Assembly (NCBI GenBank): GCA_037501455.1
Contig: CM074857.1
Span: 102,953,501-103,017,500, forward strand
DNA: 64,000 nucleotides
Reading direction: 5' to 3'
DNA from: Lantana camara
Taxonomy: Eukaryota; Streptophyta; Magnoliopsida; Lamiales; Verbenaceae
In this document: piece by piece, positions 1 through 10,783 of the stretch
Layout: the number at the start of each line of letters is the position of its first letter
Position numbering within the stretch: position 1 is the stretch's first letter
Translations under genes and position numbers: made by a program
The notes under the pieces: model-generated
Databases searched by the model: none
Seen by the model: the letters and a program-made list of their open reading frames with translations, nothing else
Told to the model about the DNA's origin: nothing

Positions 1-2
1 TG

Positions 3-1712
3 CACACGGATGGTTCCTCAACCTCTCAAGGGGGAGGAGCAGGGGTGACCCTTAGAGACCCCAATGGGATTGAGTTAGATTTTGCAATAAGGTTGGATTT
101 TCAGGTTACCAATAACGAGGTGGAATATGAAGCTCTCGTTCAAGGGTTGGAAATTGCCTTTCAGAACGGAGACTCCAGAATCACCGCTTATGTTGATTCA
201 CAATTAATTGCGAGCCAGATTGAAGGAACTTATGAGGCTCGAGAAACCACCATGGTGCAGTACTTGAGCAAAGCCAAGAAAGTTATTGGGAAGTTCAAAG
301 AATTCCATCTACTCCAGGTCCCACGAGCAGAAGACGAGCGTGCCGACGCTCTATCAAAATTTGTCTCAGCCTTGGAAGGCACTAGTGAACGCTCAGTCAC
401 GTTCCTTAGAACTGAAGAGCCCTTGATAAAAGAGCAAGGCACCAAGAAAGTGGTGGCCATGATTGATCCGCACGAGCCATGCTGGCTTGATGATATTATA
501 AAATTTCTTAGAGATGACATTTGTCCCACTGACAACGTAAAGGCACGGAAAATCAGAAACAAGGCCCCTCGGTTTTCCTTAGACTCTGAGGGGAGATTAT
601 TCAAGAAGTCGTTTCAAGGACCTCCTATGAGATGTCTAAGGGCCTCGCAAGCAAAAGAAACGCTCGAGCTTATTCACAACGGAAGCTGTGGAAACCATTC
701 AAGAGGGCGTATCTTTGCGAAGAATATTCTGAGGAGTGGGTTTTATTGGCCCACGGTTCTCCAAGATGCCATTGAATACGCCAAGAAATGCCCCAAATGT
801 CAGTCTCACTCTAACCTCCCTCAACTGCCAGCCGCTCAGATGGTCCCTATAGATGTCTCATGGCCCTTTGACCAGTGGGGGATTGACATTGTAGGCCCTT
901 TGCCCATCGCGGTCGGACAAAAGAAATTTATCATTTTGGCCTTCGACTATTTTACCAAATGGGCCGAGGCTAAGGCCGTTGCAAAAATTACCTTCAGGGT
1001 CGTGAGGGACTTCATTTGGAAAAACATTATCTGTAGGTATGGTATACCAAGGGTGCTCATTTCAGACAATGGATCCCAATTCATAGCAGCTGACACATGA
1101 GAATGGTGTTCAGAGTTAGGGATTGAACAACGCTTTACCTCCGTGGGCCATCCCCAAGCCAATAGGCAGGCGGAAGTCACCAACAGGGTCATTCTGCAGC
1201 ATCTGAAAAAAATGCTGGAGAGCAAAAAGAGTGAGTGGGCAGAAGAATTGCAAGGGGCACTCTAGGCTTATCGCACTACTCCACGAGCGATCACTGGCGA
1301 GACACCTTTCGTGCTCGTATATGGGTCAGAATCAATGATACCAGCAAAAATTGTACATGAATCCGCTCGTGTAGCTTACCTCGAGCCTCAAACTAACGAA
1401 GTTAACAGAGGCTTAGAGTTGGACTTACTGGAGGAAAAAAGAGACAATACGTGCGCAAAAATGCACAGATACAAGGCAGCTGTAGCACAACAATATAACA
1501 AGCGTGTAAAAGAAAGAACTTTCCAGCTGGGAGACTTGGTCTTAAAGAAGGTGGAAGTATCCAAGCATGTAGGGAAATTGGACCCCAACTAGGAGGGTCC
1601 CTTCAAAGTTATACAAATGCGGGCAAACAACACCTACACGCTCGAATCACTGCAAGGAGAGTGCCTCCCACGACCTTGGAACGCATGCAACCTCAGGAGG
1701 TTCTATGTTTGA
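3..1712 (+). pseudogene. pol: Retrotransposon pol: RNase H and integrase (broken)
   Basis: Frame 3 reads from the window edge to a TGA at 1710. It begins inside RNase H with the catalytic Asp of the HTDGSS motif, followed by the TNNEVEYEAL block. Next comes the integrase zinc-binding HHCC motif (His near 675 and 697, CPKC at 788-799). The integrase catalytic core follows: Asp in GIDIVGP (~887), Asp in ISDNGSQF (~1063), Glu in NRQAEVTNR (~1173). The end looks like a full integrase C-terminus (EGPFKV, then RRFYV). Three in-frame stops break it: TGA 1098, TAG 1263 and TAG 1590. Each sits where relatives carry Trp, so each fits a TGG to TGA or TAG change. It encodes cDNA-integration functions but is not functional here. 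Confidence 0.9.
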
Positions 1713-2079
1713 GTTTATTTTGTAAAGCACAAAACCCATGTTATTTCTCAAGGAAATTTATAATGAAAATTGTTCCTCTCATTTATTTTGTCTAAGTATA
1801 CAGGCTACTGAGAATTCTCCCTTGGGATCTTAAACCCAAGGGGCACGAATTTCCTCGTAATTTAAGGATGGGCATAACACCACGAGCGGGCTTGCCCAGC
1901 ACCTCTAAGGATACACCCCAAAGTCCGTACGCACGTGAATCCTAGTAGGCCTGGGCAGCCTATATTATGGGTACCTAGCGCACGAAAACGGGACTCGCTG
2001 CACAATTGCACTTCGCAAAGGGAGAAGCGTTCTGGCCAAATCCAGCCTCCATATGAGATCTCAGAAATGCCAAAAAGAA
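1713..2079 (+). other. Retrotransposon spacer after pol
   Basis: Non-coding link between the pol stop and the tandem array. No conserved ORF or splice pattern was seen. It leads directly into the first degenerate array unit. Confidence 0.5.
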
Positions 2080-2700
2080 GCAAAATTTTCACAAGTCTTG
2101 AACGAAGGCAATCTCTCAGTAAGACCCTCGTACTTACTCAAGACTTAGTAAAATTTTCCAAGTGAAGAAGAATTTTCACAAGTCTTGAACGAGGGCAGTC
2201 TCTCAGTAAGACCCTCGTAGTTACTCAAGACTTAGTAAAATCTTCCAAGTTAAGAAGAATTTTCACAAGTCTTGAACGAGGGCAATCTCTCAATAAGACC
2301 CTCGTACTTACTCAAGGCTTAGTAAAATTTTCCAAGATAAGAAGAATTTTCACAAGTCTTGAACGAGGGCAGTCTCTCAGTAAGACCCTCGTACTTACTG
2401 AAGACTTAGTAAAATTTTCCAAGTTAAGAAGAATTTTCACAAGTCTTGAATGAGGGCAGTCTCTCAATAAGACCCTCGTACTTACTCAAGACTTAGTAAA
2501 ATTTTTCAAGTTAAGAAGAATTTTCACAAGTTTTGAACGAGGGCAGTCTCTCAGTAAGACCCTCGTAGTCACTCAAGACTTAATAAAGTTCTCTAAATTT
2601 TAGAAACAAAATTTGCACAAGTCTTGAATGAGGGCAGCCTCACAGTAAGACCCCCATGATTACTCAAGACTTAGTAAAAATTTTCAAGTTTTAAGACTTA
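2080..2700 (+). repeat. 86-bp tandem array, about 7 units
   Basis: The block TTTTCACAAGTCTTGAACGA recurs near 2087, 2173, 2259, 2345, 2432, 2518 and 2611, so the period is 86-87 bp (the last step is a little longer). Each unit contains a short partly complementary pair (GAGGGCAGTCTC / GAC-CCTCGT). Outer units are the most diverged, as expected for a shrinking array. Tandem repeats between pol and the 3' LTR are typical of Tat-lineage elements and can seed satellite DNA. Confidence 0.9.
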
Positions 2701-2955
2701 GCTAAGCAATACAATTTTTCCTAAGCATGTTACACACAATCTTAGTATCACAAGATTTTGTTACAACAAGCGTAAGGAAAAATTTCGCAATCAAGGAAGT
2801 AAAAGGAGAACATTACGAAGAAAAGGAAGAATTTCATTAATTTGAGGCTTTTGCTAAAATTACAAAACAAGGGCACAAGGGCCCATAACATTCTTACAAA
2901 AAGAGTACTAAGTCAAGAGAGGGAGATTGTAACATAAGCAAACTGGAAGGAAGCA

Positions 2956-5914
2956 TTAGGCAGCCGGAGCAACATCTTCATCCAGAACCACAATGATATT
3001 TTGGGCCACGGGACCATGTACTGGGCCCTCCGGCTCTTGCACTTGAGGGGCATTTTCACCTTGGTCCTGGGCTGTTGGAGGAGGCGCAGGCTCTTTGTTC
3101 CCTGGCGCATGAGGGGCGTGGGGCTCGTTGGCTTCATTCGCATTCTCAGCGGCGAGAGCAGGAGCACTCATAACAGGCGCCGGAGGCTCATTTGCTGGAA
3201 GGTTTTCAGGAATAACGCTTGTATTGTTATTCCCCTTATTCGGCTCTACGTGAGAGGCCTCCTCCGGGGGGTGGGCAGCCATGTACTCATCTTGTATGAG
3301 CGTGACCAGAAAATTGTACTCCGGCTCGGAGATGCTGGACTCAGGATCCTTGCGGTCGTCATCATCCTCAACACAGCGCTCGTTGAACATGAGCCCCATG
3401 CCCTGCGCCTCACGAATGGCCGGATCCGTCAAGCCCTTATGAATGCCGTACTCAATGGCCAAATTGAAAGCCTTTTGAGCCTCGTCCAGGCAATGCAAAG
3501 AGGCCACAAAATTGAACGCCTTGGAGTGGCAGAATTTGATGAGTGCTTCCTTGTTTGATTGCTGAAAGCGGTGAGGGAGTTGGTTCATGACATCAGCATA
3601 TTTCTTTTCCGCCTCCATGGCCCTCTTCTTCCAATCGTCGGGGTCTGTGGTGAGCTTCTTATGATTCTCATCAAGCTGGTTAAATTGATTGTGCCAACTC
3701 CTTCGAGCGTTCTCCGCGGTCGTGAAGTCATCTTACAACTTCTTCATCTCGTCCTCCATCTTTTTGTACTCATCCTTAAGGGAGAGGTACTTGGCCGTCT
3801 CTGTGTCCAATTCCTCCTGAAGCTGGGCAGGATCGTTCGAGTGCGCCATCTTCTTGTACTTTGCCTTCCGGTCCGCGTAAACCGTGGCACGCATTTGGAT
3901 ATTTCTCGCGCTCAGGAGCACTTGCTGCAAGGGCTCAAAAGGGCAAAAGTGTTAACAAATATATTGAAGAACAACCCCTTCAGAAGATAATGAAGCTACA
4001 AGAGGAAAGTAGACTTACGGAAATTATGGCGTGCACCATATCGCCGGTCACCTTTTCCAGCGACTCGGAGTACAAATATTTATGATCCGCTGAGAATTGG
4101 GCCCTTTCATACAGATTTTGGCTGATGGCTTGGGCGACTGTTCCGTGCCTCAGTAATACGACACCTCCATCCGCAGAGTCCTTGTAACTCCTATCCCCCC
4201 GACGATCAAAATCCCACAAATGTTCCTCCTCCGAGGAGGAAGTGTCTCCTTCGCCGCCCTTGGGGCCTTCAACAACTTGTTTGCCTTTGCCGGATATGGC
4301 GAAGGCATCAGGCATTCTCTTCCTCTTGCGGGAAGTTTGGCTAGTGCTCCCTTGAGTCCCACTTATCACCACGCTTGCAGGGGGCCTCGTTTGATTGATG
4401 GTGTTAGGGTTCACCACCCTCGTATCCGTTGCGGTTGGTGGTCGTACCACTATTCGGTTTTCCGTATTTGTCGCTCGATTCTCCCCTCGTCCCTGCCGCA
4501 CTTGAGCGCCAGGTGCGGCGCTTGAGCTGGCGCCTTGGTGGCCGCCACGACCGTCACCCCGGCCTCGGGGATTCTGTTGATCTCCCTGTTGGGCTTGAAG
4601 CCTGTTAGCGTTGGCGAACCTAGCAGCACTTCTTATGCCTCCAGCCATCCTTAAAATATTCGCTCCTACAAAGAAGGAGGAAACGAGGGTCAGAAACCCT
4701 TAGGAAAATTTTACAAAAAGCAAGTTACAAATGCAAAGGTACAGTTAGTATCCCTATCTAAAAGTTAGTGTCCTAAAGTCTAACCATCTCTCTCCAAATC
4801 TCGAGCGGGAGGGTGGTTGAGATAATGAGGGTCGTTAGTAAGCCCGCAGAGGAACATGAGCTCTGCATCATCTATCCAGTCCTTGGCTTGAATTAACTGG
4901 CCCTCGTCCCTCAACGCTCCAGCCAAGTCCTTGGCCCAGTTCTCAGGAAAAGCGGGTGGTAGGCGATTCTTCACAAAGGAGCCCTTTCCATGCGAGATCC
5001 ACTCTCATGATACCCCAAAATCATCATCCTCTGGGGCTTTGACAAAAATATACTTCTCCTTCCAATCTGGGCCATAAGTGGTTGAGGGGGAATTAATCAA
5101 TTTCAAGTGAGCCTTCGCTTGTACATAGTAGAAATAACCCGCCTCAGGTGACGAGCGCGGTGAGCTAACTACTTGGAGAAGGGCGTTGAAATTCCACATG
5201 AAGGGCTCGTACCCGGAATATTTCATAAGAATGACGAAGCATGTTACCAAAGTGAGGCCGTTGGGCACGATTTGCGAAGGGCAGAGGTTCAGACCATTCA
5301 GAATGTTGGCCACTGGGACTGGAATTGGGAACCTCAAGCCCCCAGAACTGACTGCATCCTTATAAACCGCCATCTCACCGGGTTTGGACGGTTGGCACGC
5401 TCGTGATCAGCAGGGATCCACCATGTGAAGCGGTCATCCCAGTATATTGGTGTCAACATAGTCTTCACTTCTCCCAAAGTAATTGTGCAGGGAGTCTCGT
5501 CAGGGTGCGCTCGGTCGCTTGCATGCCCGAGCCTTCACCCTCGTTTGACCCTTTGGTCTTCCTAGCTCTTCTGGGCCTCTGGGTTTTCTTACCTTTACCC
5601 TTGTCATGGGATCTTTCTGAAGGCCCCGCTCCCCCCTCGGATTCCGGAGCCGGGGCTGCGACGGCCACGGTCACGGTGTGGCGATGAGGGTGAGTTGCGC
5701 TCTCTGTTATCGGGAGAGTTACCCCCTGCCTCTCTGCTTCCATCACCAGATTCATTTCTTCAAAAAGATGCTCAACCCCATCTGGGTTCCTTTCATCTAT
5801 GGCCATAACGGCCGCGTCCAACTCCTCGTCCCTAGGGGAACCCGGAGGAGATGAACTCTAGGTAGCCATGTCTTCAACTTCGCGGGCGAATTCTTCTACA
5901 TGATCTCTGGCCAT
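2956..5914 (-). pseudogene. Antisense retroelement gene (Transposase_28-like aORF), broken
   Basis: This gene runs opposite to pol. I place the start at ATG 5914. The segment 5373-5005 resembles the plant 'putative gypsy type transposon' domain (Transposase_28), with the pattern GLRFPIPVPVANIL then a hydrophobic FVIL stretch. Two introns keep frame exactly: 4784-4666 (GTTAGA...TTTGTAG) and 4018-3925 (GTAAGT...TTGCAG). After the second intron comes a Lys/Glu-rich likely coiled-coil (~3924-3580), then an acidic and Pro-rich tail ending at 2956. Breaks: TAG 5860, TGA about 5007, TAA about 3735, and probable frameshifts near 5490 and 5380. All three stops fit C-to-T changes in the coding strand. 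The function of such aORFs is unknown; they are proposed to act on element expression. Confidence 0.75.
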
Positions 5915-6473
5915 GACTATGGTGGAATTTGGAAAGAATATGAGGATTTTGGAAGCGAGGAATGTTCAGAGAAATTTGGGGATTTCTGGAGAAAGTAGGG
6001 CTTGAGAAATTACTAAAGCCTAAATCTGATTCTAAGGTTAGCAAAGTTAGAGGATTTCACCGTGAATTACCTTGAGTTTTCTGGAAAAACTGGGAAGAAG
6101 ATTGTGAATGCCTAGAATTTGCTTTGCAAGAGGTATTTCTACGAGATATGCTCTGAAAATATGTTTGCGTAAAGGATGAAAGAGATACGAAATCCCTTAT
6201 TTATAGACATGGAAGTTGGTACGATTCTAACAAGGAAATTTGAAAAAGTAATCATTTCCCGCCTAGGAAACCGTTCACTTTATTGAACCGTCACGTACTT
6301 CCCAAGGCTCACGCGCCCCACGCGCATCAGCATTTAATGCTTAGACGCTCCAAGCGGTCAGAAGAAAGGACTGCATTTAATGCATGAACGTTACAAGCAG
6401 TCAGATGAAGAGACCGCATTTATGGCGCAATCAGAAGGGTGATTGCCCAACACGCCACGCCTCATACGAGCGC
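5915..6473. other. aORF upstream region
   Basis: Likely promoter/5' UTR side of the antisense gene. On the minus strand it holds AT-rich stretches and repeated GCATTTAATGC-like blocks near 6330 and 6372. No ORF was found. Confidence 0.35.
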
Positions 6474-8050
6474 TGTTAGCATGCATAATTTCATATATTT
6501 TGTGTGTTTAATGGCTGCGTTCTAGTGCTTATTTTTTATATAAATTGGTGTCGTGATGTGTTTTCGTGTTTCTAGTGCAGCTGAGCCAATTTTATTATTT
6601 TGGAGACTTTTGGGGCTAATTAGGAGAAGTTTGGGCTGAAATCGGGTGCATGATTGAGTTGTGCGTGCATGTGGCTGGATTTTGGGCAAGACCTATTTCT
6701 TTGTGATGAATATGTTGCTATTTGGTCATGAAGAACTAATACGGAGAGCCTTGGTGGAGATTTGATTTATTATTGAGAGTGGGCATTAATTAAATGATGG
6801 GGTCTTGAATTTAAGGGTCGCACGCTTGGAATATGTTGGAAACCAATTTGCTTTATGTTGGGGAATGCACATTGAGGATTTAATTTTGGGCTTTAAAGTT
6901 GTGAGTTGGCGGAAGATTTGGAGATTAATGAAGCCCAGCATTGGGGGTTACTTTCTCAACGTGGGCCACAAGAAATTAAGTCCAATTGTCATGGGAAGAA
7001 GGAGTCCGAGTTCAAGAAGGAGACTTTGGCTTATATATATTATTTCGGACAGCAGCTTTGGGGGATCATCACGTAACATCTTTTACACACGCAGATGCAG
7101 CAACTGGGCGAGGGTTTGGGAAAGCAAGGGGCCGCCATTCGAGATCAATTCTTTCTTCCTTTATTTTAATTAGTTTATGCTTTTATTTATTTTATGTTGT
7201 GAACATGATTTTCATGTGTAGCTAATTTTCTTAGTACCTAGTTAAGAATTTACAATTTATGTTTTTGACATCGTGAGACCTAATTGGTTTTTATAATTCA
7301 GTTTTATTTCAAGTATTTATTAATTCTCCGAGTGCCGTGTTTATTGTGATTTGTTTGCTTAGTGATAGTGCACGATCATCTAAGTAGATTTAATTGCATA
7401 TAGCCATTCTTGATTGCATGAAGTTTATGTAATGCATGATAGATAATTAGTGGTACATTAATAAGAAGGATTGGTTGCAGTTCTCAACTTATTAAGGGAG
7501 TTAATAATCAGATTTAAATTTAGCACGTGTCTTGACTAGGTTAATTTGGGCTAATGTTTTCTTAATTCTTAATGTTGTTGACTCATTAAATCCTATCAAG
7601 TGTCTCTAGGGGTTGTGAGTTGATTAGGGAATAACTGTCGAGTGTCTCTAGGTTATTCTATTATTTAAGAGAAAACGAAGCGGAGTCGAGTGTCTCTATC
7701 TGCTATAGCTAGTCTATTTGAATCACTGAATTTATTTTTGCGTCTATGATCGATGTCCTAAACTAAGTTGTGATTCCTAGCTAGGTATTGTTTTTCTCCA
7801 CTGATTTATCAAAACCTCAACTTCTAAGTGATTTATTGTTTTTCCTTTAGTTTAATTTAATTGTTAGTTAATTTAGTTAGTTTAAGTAAATCCAAAAAAC
7901 CCCCCTGATTTTACTTGTTAATTTTAGTGAATTTCCCTGTGATTAATTGGAATTATTTTCAACCAATCTCTGTGGATTCGACCCGTTTGCACTATACTCT
8001 ATTTTAGTCGTAAACCGGATTATAATTTATTTTTGACAGATTCGACACCA
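6474..8050 (+). mobile_element. Nested solo LTR, about 1.58 kb
   Basis: Sequence quality changes abruptly inside the host retroelement. The insert starts TGTTAGCATG and ends with GGATTCGACCCG...CGACACCA, an LTR-type 3' end common in plant elements. The host appears to resume with ACGCTCAATGG at 8051, matching GCGCT before the insert (6470-6474) with one mismatch; this is a possible 4-5 bp target duplication. There is no pol ORF. A competing left edge at 6546 gives perfect 8-bp inverted ends (TGGTGTCG / CGACACCA) but no target duplication. The boundaries are therefore approximate. Confidence 0.55.
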
Positions 8051-8110
8051 ACGCTCAATGGCTTACATTGGTAGAATTCTACAGTCCTTATCACTAAGGA
8101 CTACAGAATT

Positions 8111-8121
8111 GGGGGGCAAAA
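8111..8121 (+). other. Polypurine tract of the Tat element
   Basis: GGGGGGCAAAA lies immediately before the TG that opens the 3' LTR. This is the expected position of the plus-strand primer for reverse transcription. Confidence 0.7.
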
Positions 8122-8932
8122 TGATGGGGTCAAAACAAGCTCGTGCCACGTTTGGACATGTGGCAACTCCAGATAACGACACCTGTCCTCTTGGACTATG
8201 ATAATTATACACGAGCGTTCAAACCCCTCAAGTGCCGGCCTTCCTCAAGGACACGTGGCATCTCTGTTACGTGATCAACGTTGCCGCTCTCTAACGAGCG
8301 CGATTCATACTACATGGCTAAAGCTCCCATCAGCCAAGGAAGCCCTCTTTGAGCGCTACCCTCCCTCAGGGAAACTTTCACTCCCCCCTCATTGTTTGAG
8401 CCTTGGCCTTCATCCCTAGCGGATTCCTTGGTCTCCAAGGCTCTTGGTTGACACGAGCGCGCTCTTAAGCCCTCGTTACCAACCCCTAAAACGGCTCTCT
8501 GACACCCCGTACATGTTCTCGCACCTGCCACTGCTGCCAACACTAACTTCCACCAGCTTTTGCAGAAGATTCCTCCTAGGTTTCTCTCTCGCAACGCCAC
8601 ATGTTAGGGCAACATTAGGCTAGGACCACGCGGTGCAAATGACCAAAGGGTCCCTGACCCTCAACTATAAATATGCGAGTTCATCTCCTTCACTGTAAGC
8701 AATCTCCATTACTGCAACTCCTTACTTCGCTTATTTTCTCTTTCAGATCTTTATCTGACTTGAGCGTAGGAGAGCCAAACTGGGAATCACCCCCAGTTCC
8801 CCCAGCTTGGCCTTCTGACTTTGTCTTTGTGTTTGTCCTAGCAGGTAGAACCCCCATATTTTCCGGCGAACATCAACTGGTTTCCTCACCTAAACAAATT
8901 CTAAAGTGATTGGACTCTGTACCCCATATTCA
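8122..8932 (+). mobile_element. 3' LTR of the Tat element (~811 bp)
   Basis: Starts TGATGGGGTC directly after the polypurine tract. It probably ends ACCCCATATTCA, whose complement loosely mirrors the start. A TATA box lies about two thirds of the way in, with a pyrimidine-rich R/U5 region after it. The right edge is inferred because the 5' LTR is outside the window. Confidence 0.7.
8666..8673 (+). promoter_or_regulatory. LTR TATA box
   Basis: TATAAATA inside the 3' LTR, about 540 bp from its left end, is the likely core promoter for element transcription. It could drive read-through toward the CAF1 gene about 1.2 kb downstream. Confidence 0.6.
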
Positions 8933-9805
8933 GACCTATCATACAGATATAGATATTGCAAATTTGCAATGCGGATACGACATGATACGAATTTCTTTAA
9001 AAAAAATTTAAATTCGATGTTCAACATAAGTATCAAATACAAGGATATTACAATTGGAAACAAGAAAACATAAGTGATTATAGGATATCATCATTCTTTC
9101 GCAACCCAAATTTGCTTTGAAGCAATTTCTTAATCTCCCCACTTGAGGGAATACAAATAGCCGGCAGCAGCCTATTCACCATATAATAATAGCATACATT
9201 CTGAGTTGAAAACGTGCCACAAATGGCTTGCCAAATAAAACCAAAGATACACCTACCTCCACCTTACACTTAGAGTGGGAATCAGGACGGAAAATTCGGG
9301 ATTATGAAAATTCGAGGTCAAAAAGATTATTTTAGCACTAGAACTCGTTTTAAAAATGTTGGATATATATTCATCTCGAAATAAAAATTTTCCAACTCGA
9401 ATATCCACTCCTAATTATGCTAGTTTGATCGAATAAAATTCAGACAGAATTTTTTTAAGAAACAGGTACTTAACATTATGCTGATACTCCACGTTACCGA
9501 GCAAAATTGAGTTAGAATTTGATATAAATACATCTAACCTTCAACAGTATAATATCCCTCTCATTTATTTTGTTATTAAATACTATTATCTCATTTTATT
9601 TTAGTCAAACAAATCAAACGCGTTCAACACACACTATAATTGTATATACATTTAATCATCATCAAGCTTAAAGAATATGTCTTGTCTGAATCTGGCCTCC
9701 CCTAATTTCGATTTAATTAATGTATAATCCGAATTAATTAATCATAATTACTTGTTCATCTCCCCCCTCTCTGTCTCAGCTGCTTCTCTTTCCTCCTTTC
9801 TCTTG
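8933..9805. other. Spacer upstream of CAF1
   Basis: AT-rich, no convincing ORF. It contains TTAATTAAT direct repeats near 9710-9745 and CT-rich leader-like sequence from about 9765. The proximal CAF1 promoter lies at its right edge. Confidence 0.5.
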
Positions 9806-9814
9806 TATAAAAAT
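9806..9814 (+). promoter_or_regulatory. CAF1 TATA box
   Basis: TATAAAAAT about 110 bp upstream of the CAF1 start codon and preceded by CT-rich sequence; correct spacing for a plant core promoter with a short 5' UTR. Confidence 0.6.
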
Positions 9815-9922
9815 GTCTCCTTTACCTCACTCATCTTCATCTCTAGCTCACTCAGTCATTCCAAAGCATCTGAAACTCCAAATTCAATTCTGGGTTTTCT
9901 CTGAAAAGAATTGCAGAAGTCG

Positions 9923-10783
9923 ATGATGCCTACAGATGATGCCAAGAAACCTATAAAGATCCGAGAAGTATGGTCCGAGAATCTTGAATTCGAATTCAAT
10001 ATCATTTCAGAGCTCATCGATCAATACCCATTTATCTCAATGGACACAGAGTTCCCTGGAGTAATCTTTAAACCACCGCCGCCGCCCCAGATGAACTCCC
10101 TGCGCCGCCAAGGCGGCGGCTACCGGCGTCCGTCTCCCTCCGAGCACTACAAGCTGTTGAAAAAGAACGTCGACGCCTTGAACCTCATCCAGCTCGGCCT
10201 GACGCTCACCGACGCCGCCGGGAACCTCCCCGACCTGGACGGCGGCGACGAGACCTTCATCTGGCAGTTCAACTTCTCCGACTTCGACGCGGCGCGTGAC
10301 CCCCACGCTCCGGACTCGATCGAGTTATTAAAGTCAACCGGGATCGACTTCGAGCGGAACCGGTCCGAGGGAATTGACTCGACCCGGTTCGCGGAGCTGA
10401 TGATGGGGTCCGGTTTGGTCTGCAACGACGCGGTCAGCTGGGTCACCTTCCACAGCGCGTACGACTTCGGGTACCTGGTGAAGGTCCTCACGCGCCGCCG
10501 CCTTCCCTGTGGGTTGGCCGAATTTCTCGAGGTATTGAATGCGCTTTTTGGCAAAAACGTCTACGACATGAAGCATTTGATGCGGTTCTGCGAGAGCCTG
10601 TACGGTGGGTTGGACCGGGTCGCCCGGACGCTGGAAGTGGGCCGGGTTGTGGGGAAGAGCCATCAGGCCGGGTCGGATAGTTTGCTGACGTGGCACGCGT
10701 TTCAGAAGATGAGGGATGTGTACTTCGTGGAAGATGAGCATGAGAAGTATGCAGGGGTGTTGTATGGATTGGAAGTCTATTGA
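9923..10783 (+). CDS. CAF1: CCR4-associated factor 1 (CAF1) poly(A) ribonuclease
   Basis: Intronless, 286 aa. It is the 3'-5' deadenylase subunit that, with CCR4 and NOT proteins, shortens mRNA poly(A) tails. The DEDDh nuclease residues are visible: Asp41 and Glu43 in SMDTEFPGV, Asp181 in [10 protein letters not shown], and His247 and Asp252 in HQAGSDSLL. The WQFNFSDFD block that follows the first motif in CAF1 proteins is at about 114-122. I start at ATG 9923; the open frame extends 4 codons further, but only to a TTG. A Pro run and Gly/Arg stretch (51-72) interrupts the N-terminal half, as in the stress-responsive intronless plant CAF1 group. The coding GC is clearly above the flanks. Plant relatives of this intronless type are wound- and pathogen-inducible (family knowledge, not seen here). 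Confidence 0.95.
   Translation: MMPTDDAKKPIKIREVWSENLEFEFNIISELIDQYPFISMDTEFPGVIFKPPPPPQMNSLRRQGGGYRRPSPSEHYKLLKKNVDALNLIQLGLTLTDAAGNLPDLDGGDETFIWQFNFSDFDAARDPHAPDSIELLKSTGIDFERNRSEGIDSTRFAELMMGSGLVCNDAVSWVTFHSAYDFGYLVKVLTRRRLPCGLAEFLEVLNALFGKNVYDMKHLMRFCESLYGGLDRVARTLEVGRVVGKSHQAGSDSLLTWHAFQKMRDVYFVEDEHEKYAGVLYGLEVY

Larger units (their letters stand above)
1..8932 (+). mobile_element. Ty3/gypsy Tat-lineage LTR retrotransposon, 3' part
   Basis: The window opens inside the polyprotein and the element runs to the end of a 3' LTR at about 8932. Order on +: RNase H, integrase, tandem array, antisense gene, polypurine tract, LTR. An extra gene on the opposite strand between pol and the 3' LTR, plus a tandem array in that spacer, is known for Tat-lineage elements (Grande/Retand/Ogre group). 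The 5' LTR, gag, protease and RT lie outside the window, so target duplications cannot be checked. Pol and the antisense gene are both broken, so this copy is not autonomous. A separate solo LTR is nested within it. Confidence 0.85.

Noticed and set aside
2080..2700. Regular repeat array that could suggest CRISPR
   Set aside because: Units are 86 bp and contiguous with no unique spacers, inside a plant retroelement.
3001..3558. 185-codon open frame on + inside the retroelement
   Set aside because: It is the shadow of the antisense gene, whose splice sites and domain match favour the minus strand.
9911..9922. Four extra codons before the CAF1 ATG
   Set aside because: They begin with TTG; the first ATG in good context is at 9923.
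10037..10741. Long minus-strand frames over CAF1
   Set aside because: High-GC shadows of the CAF1 coding frame with no family resemblance.
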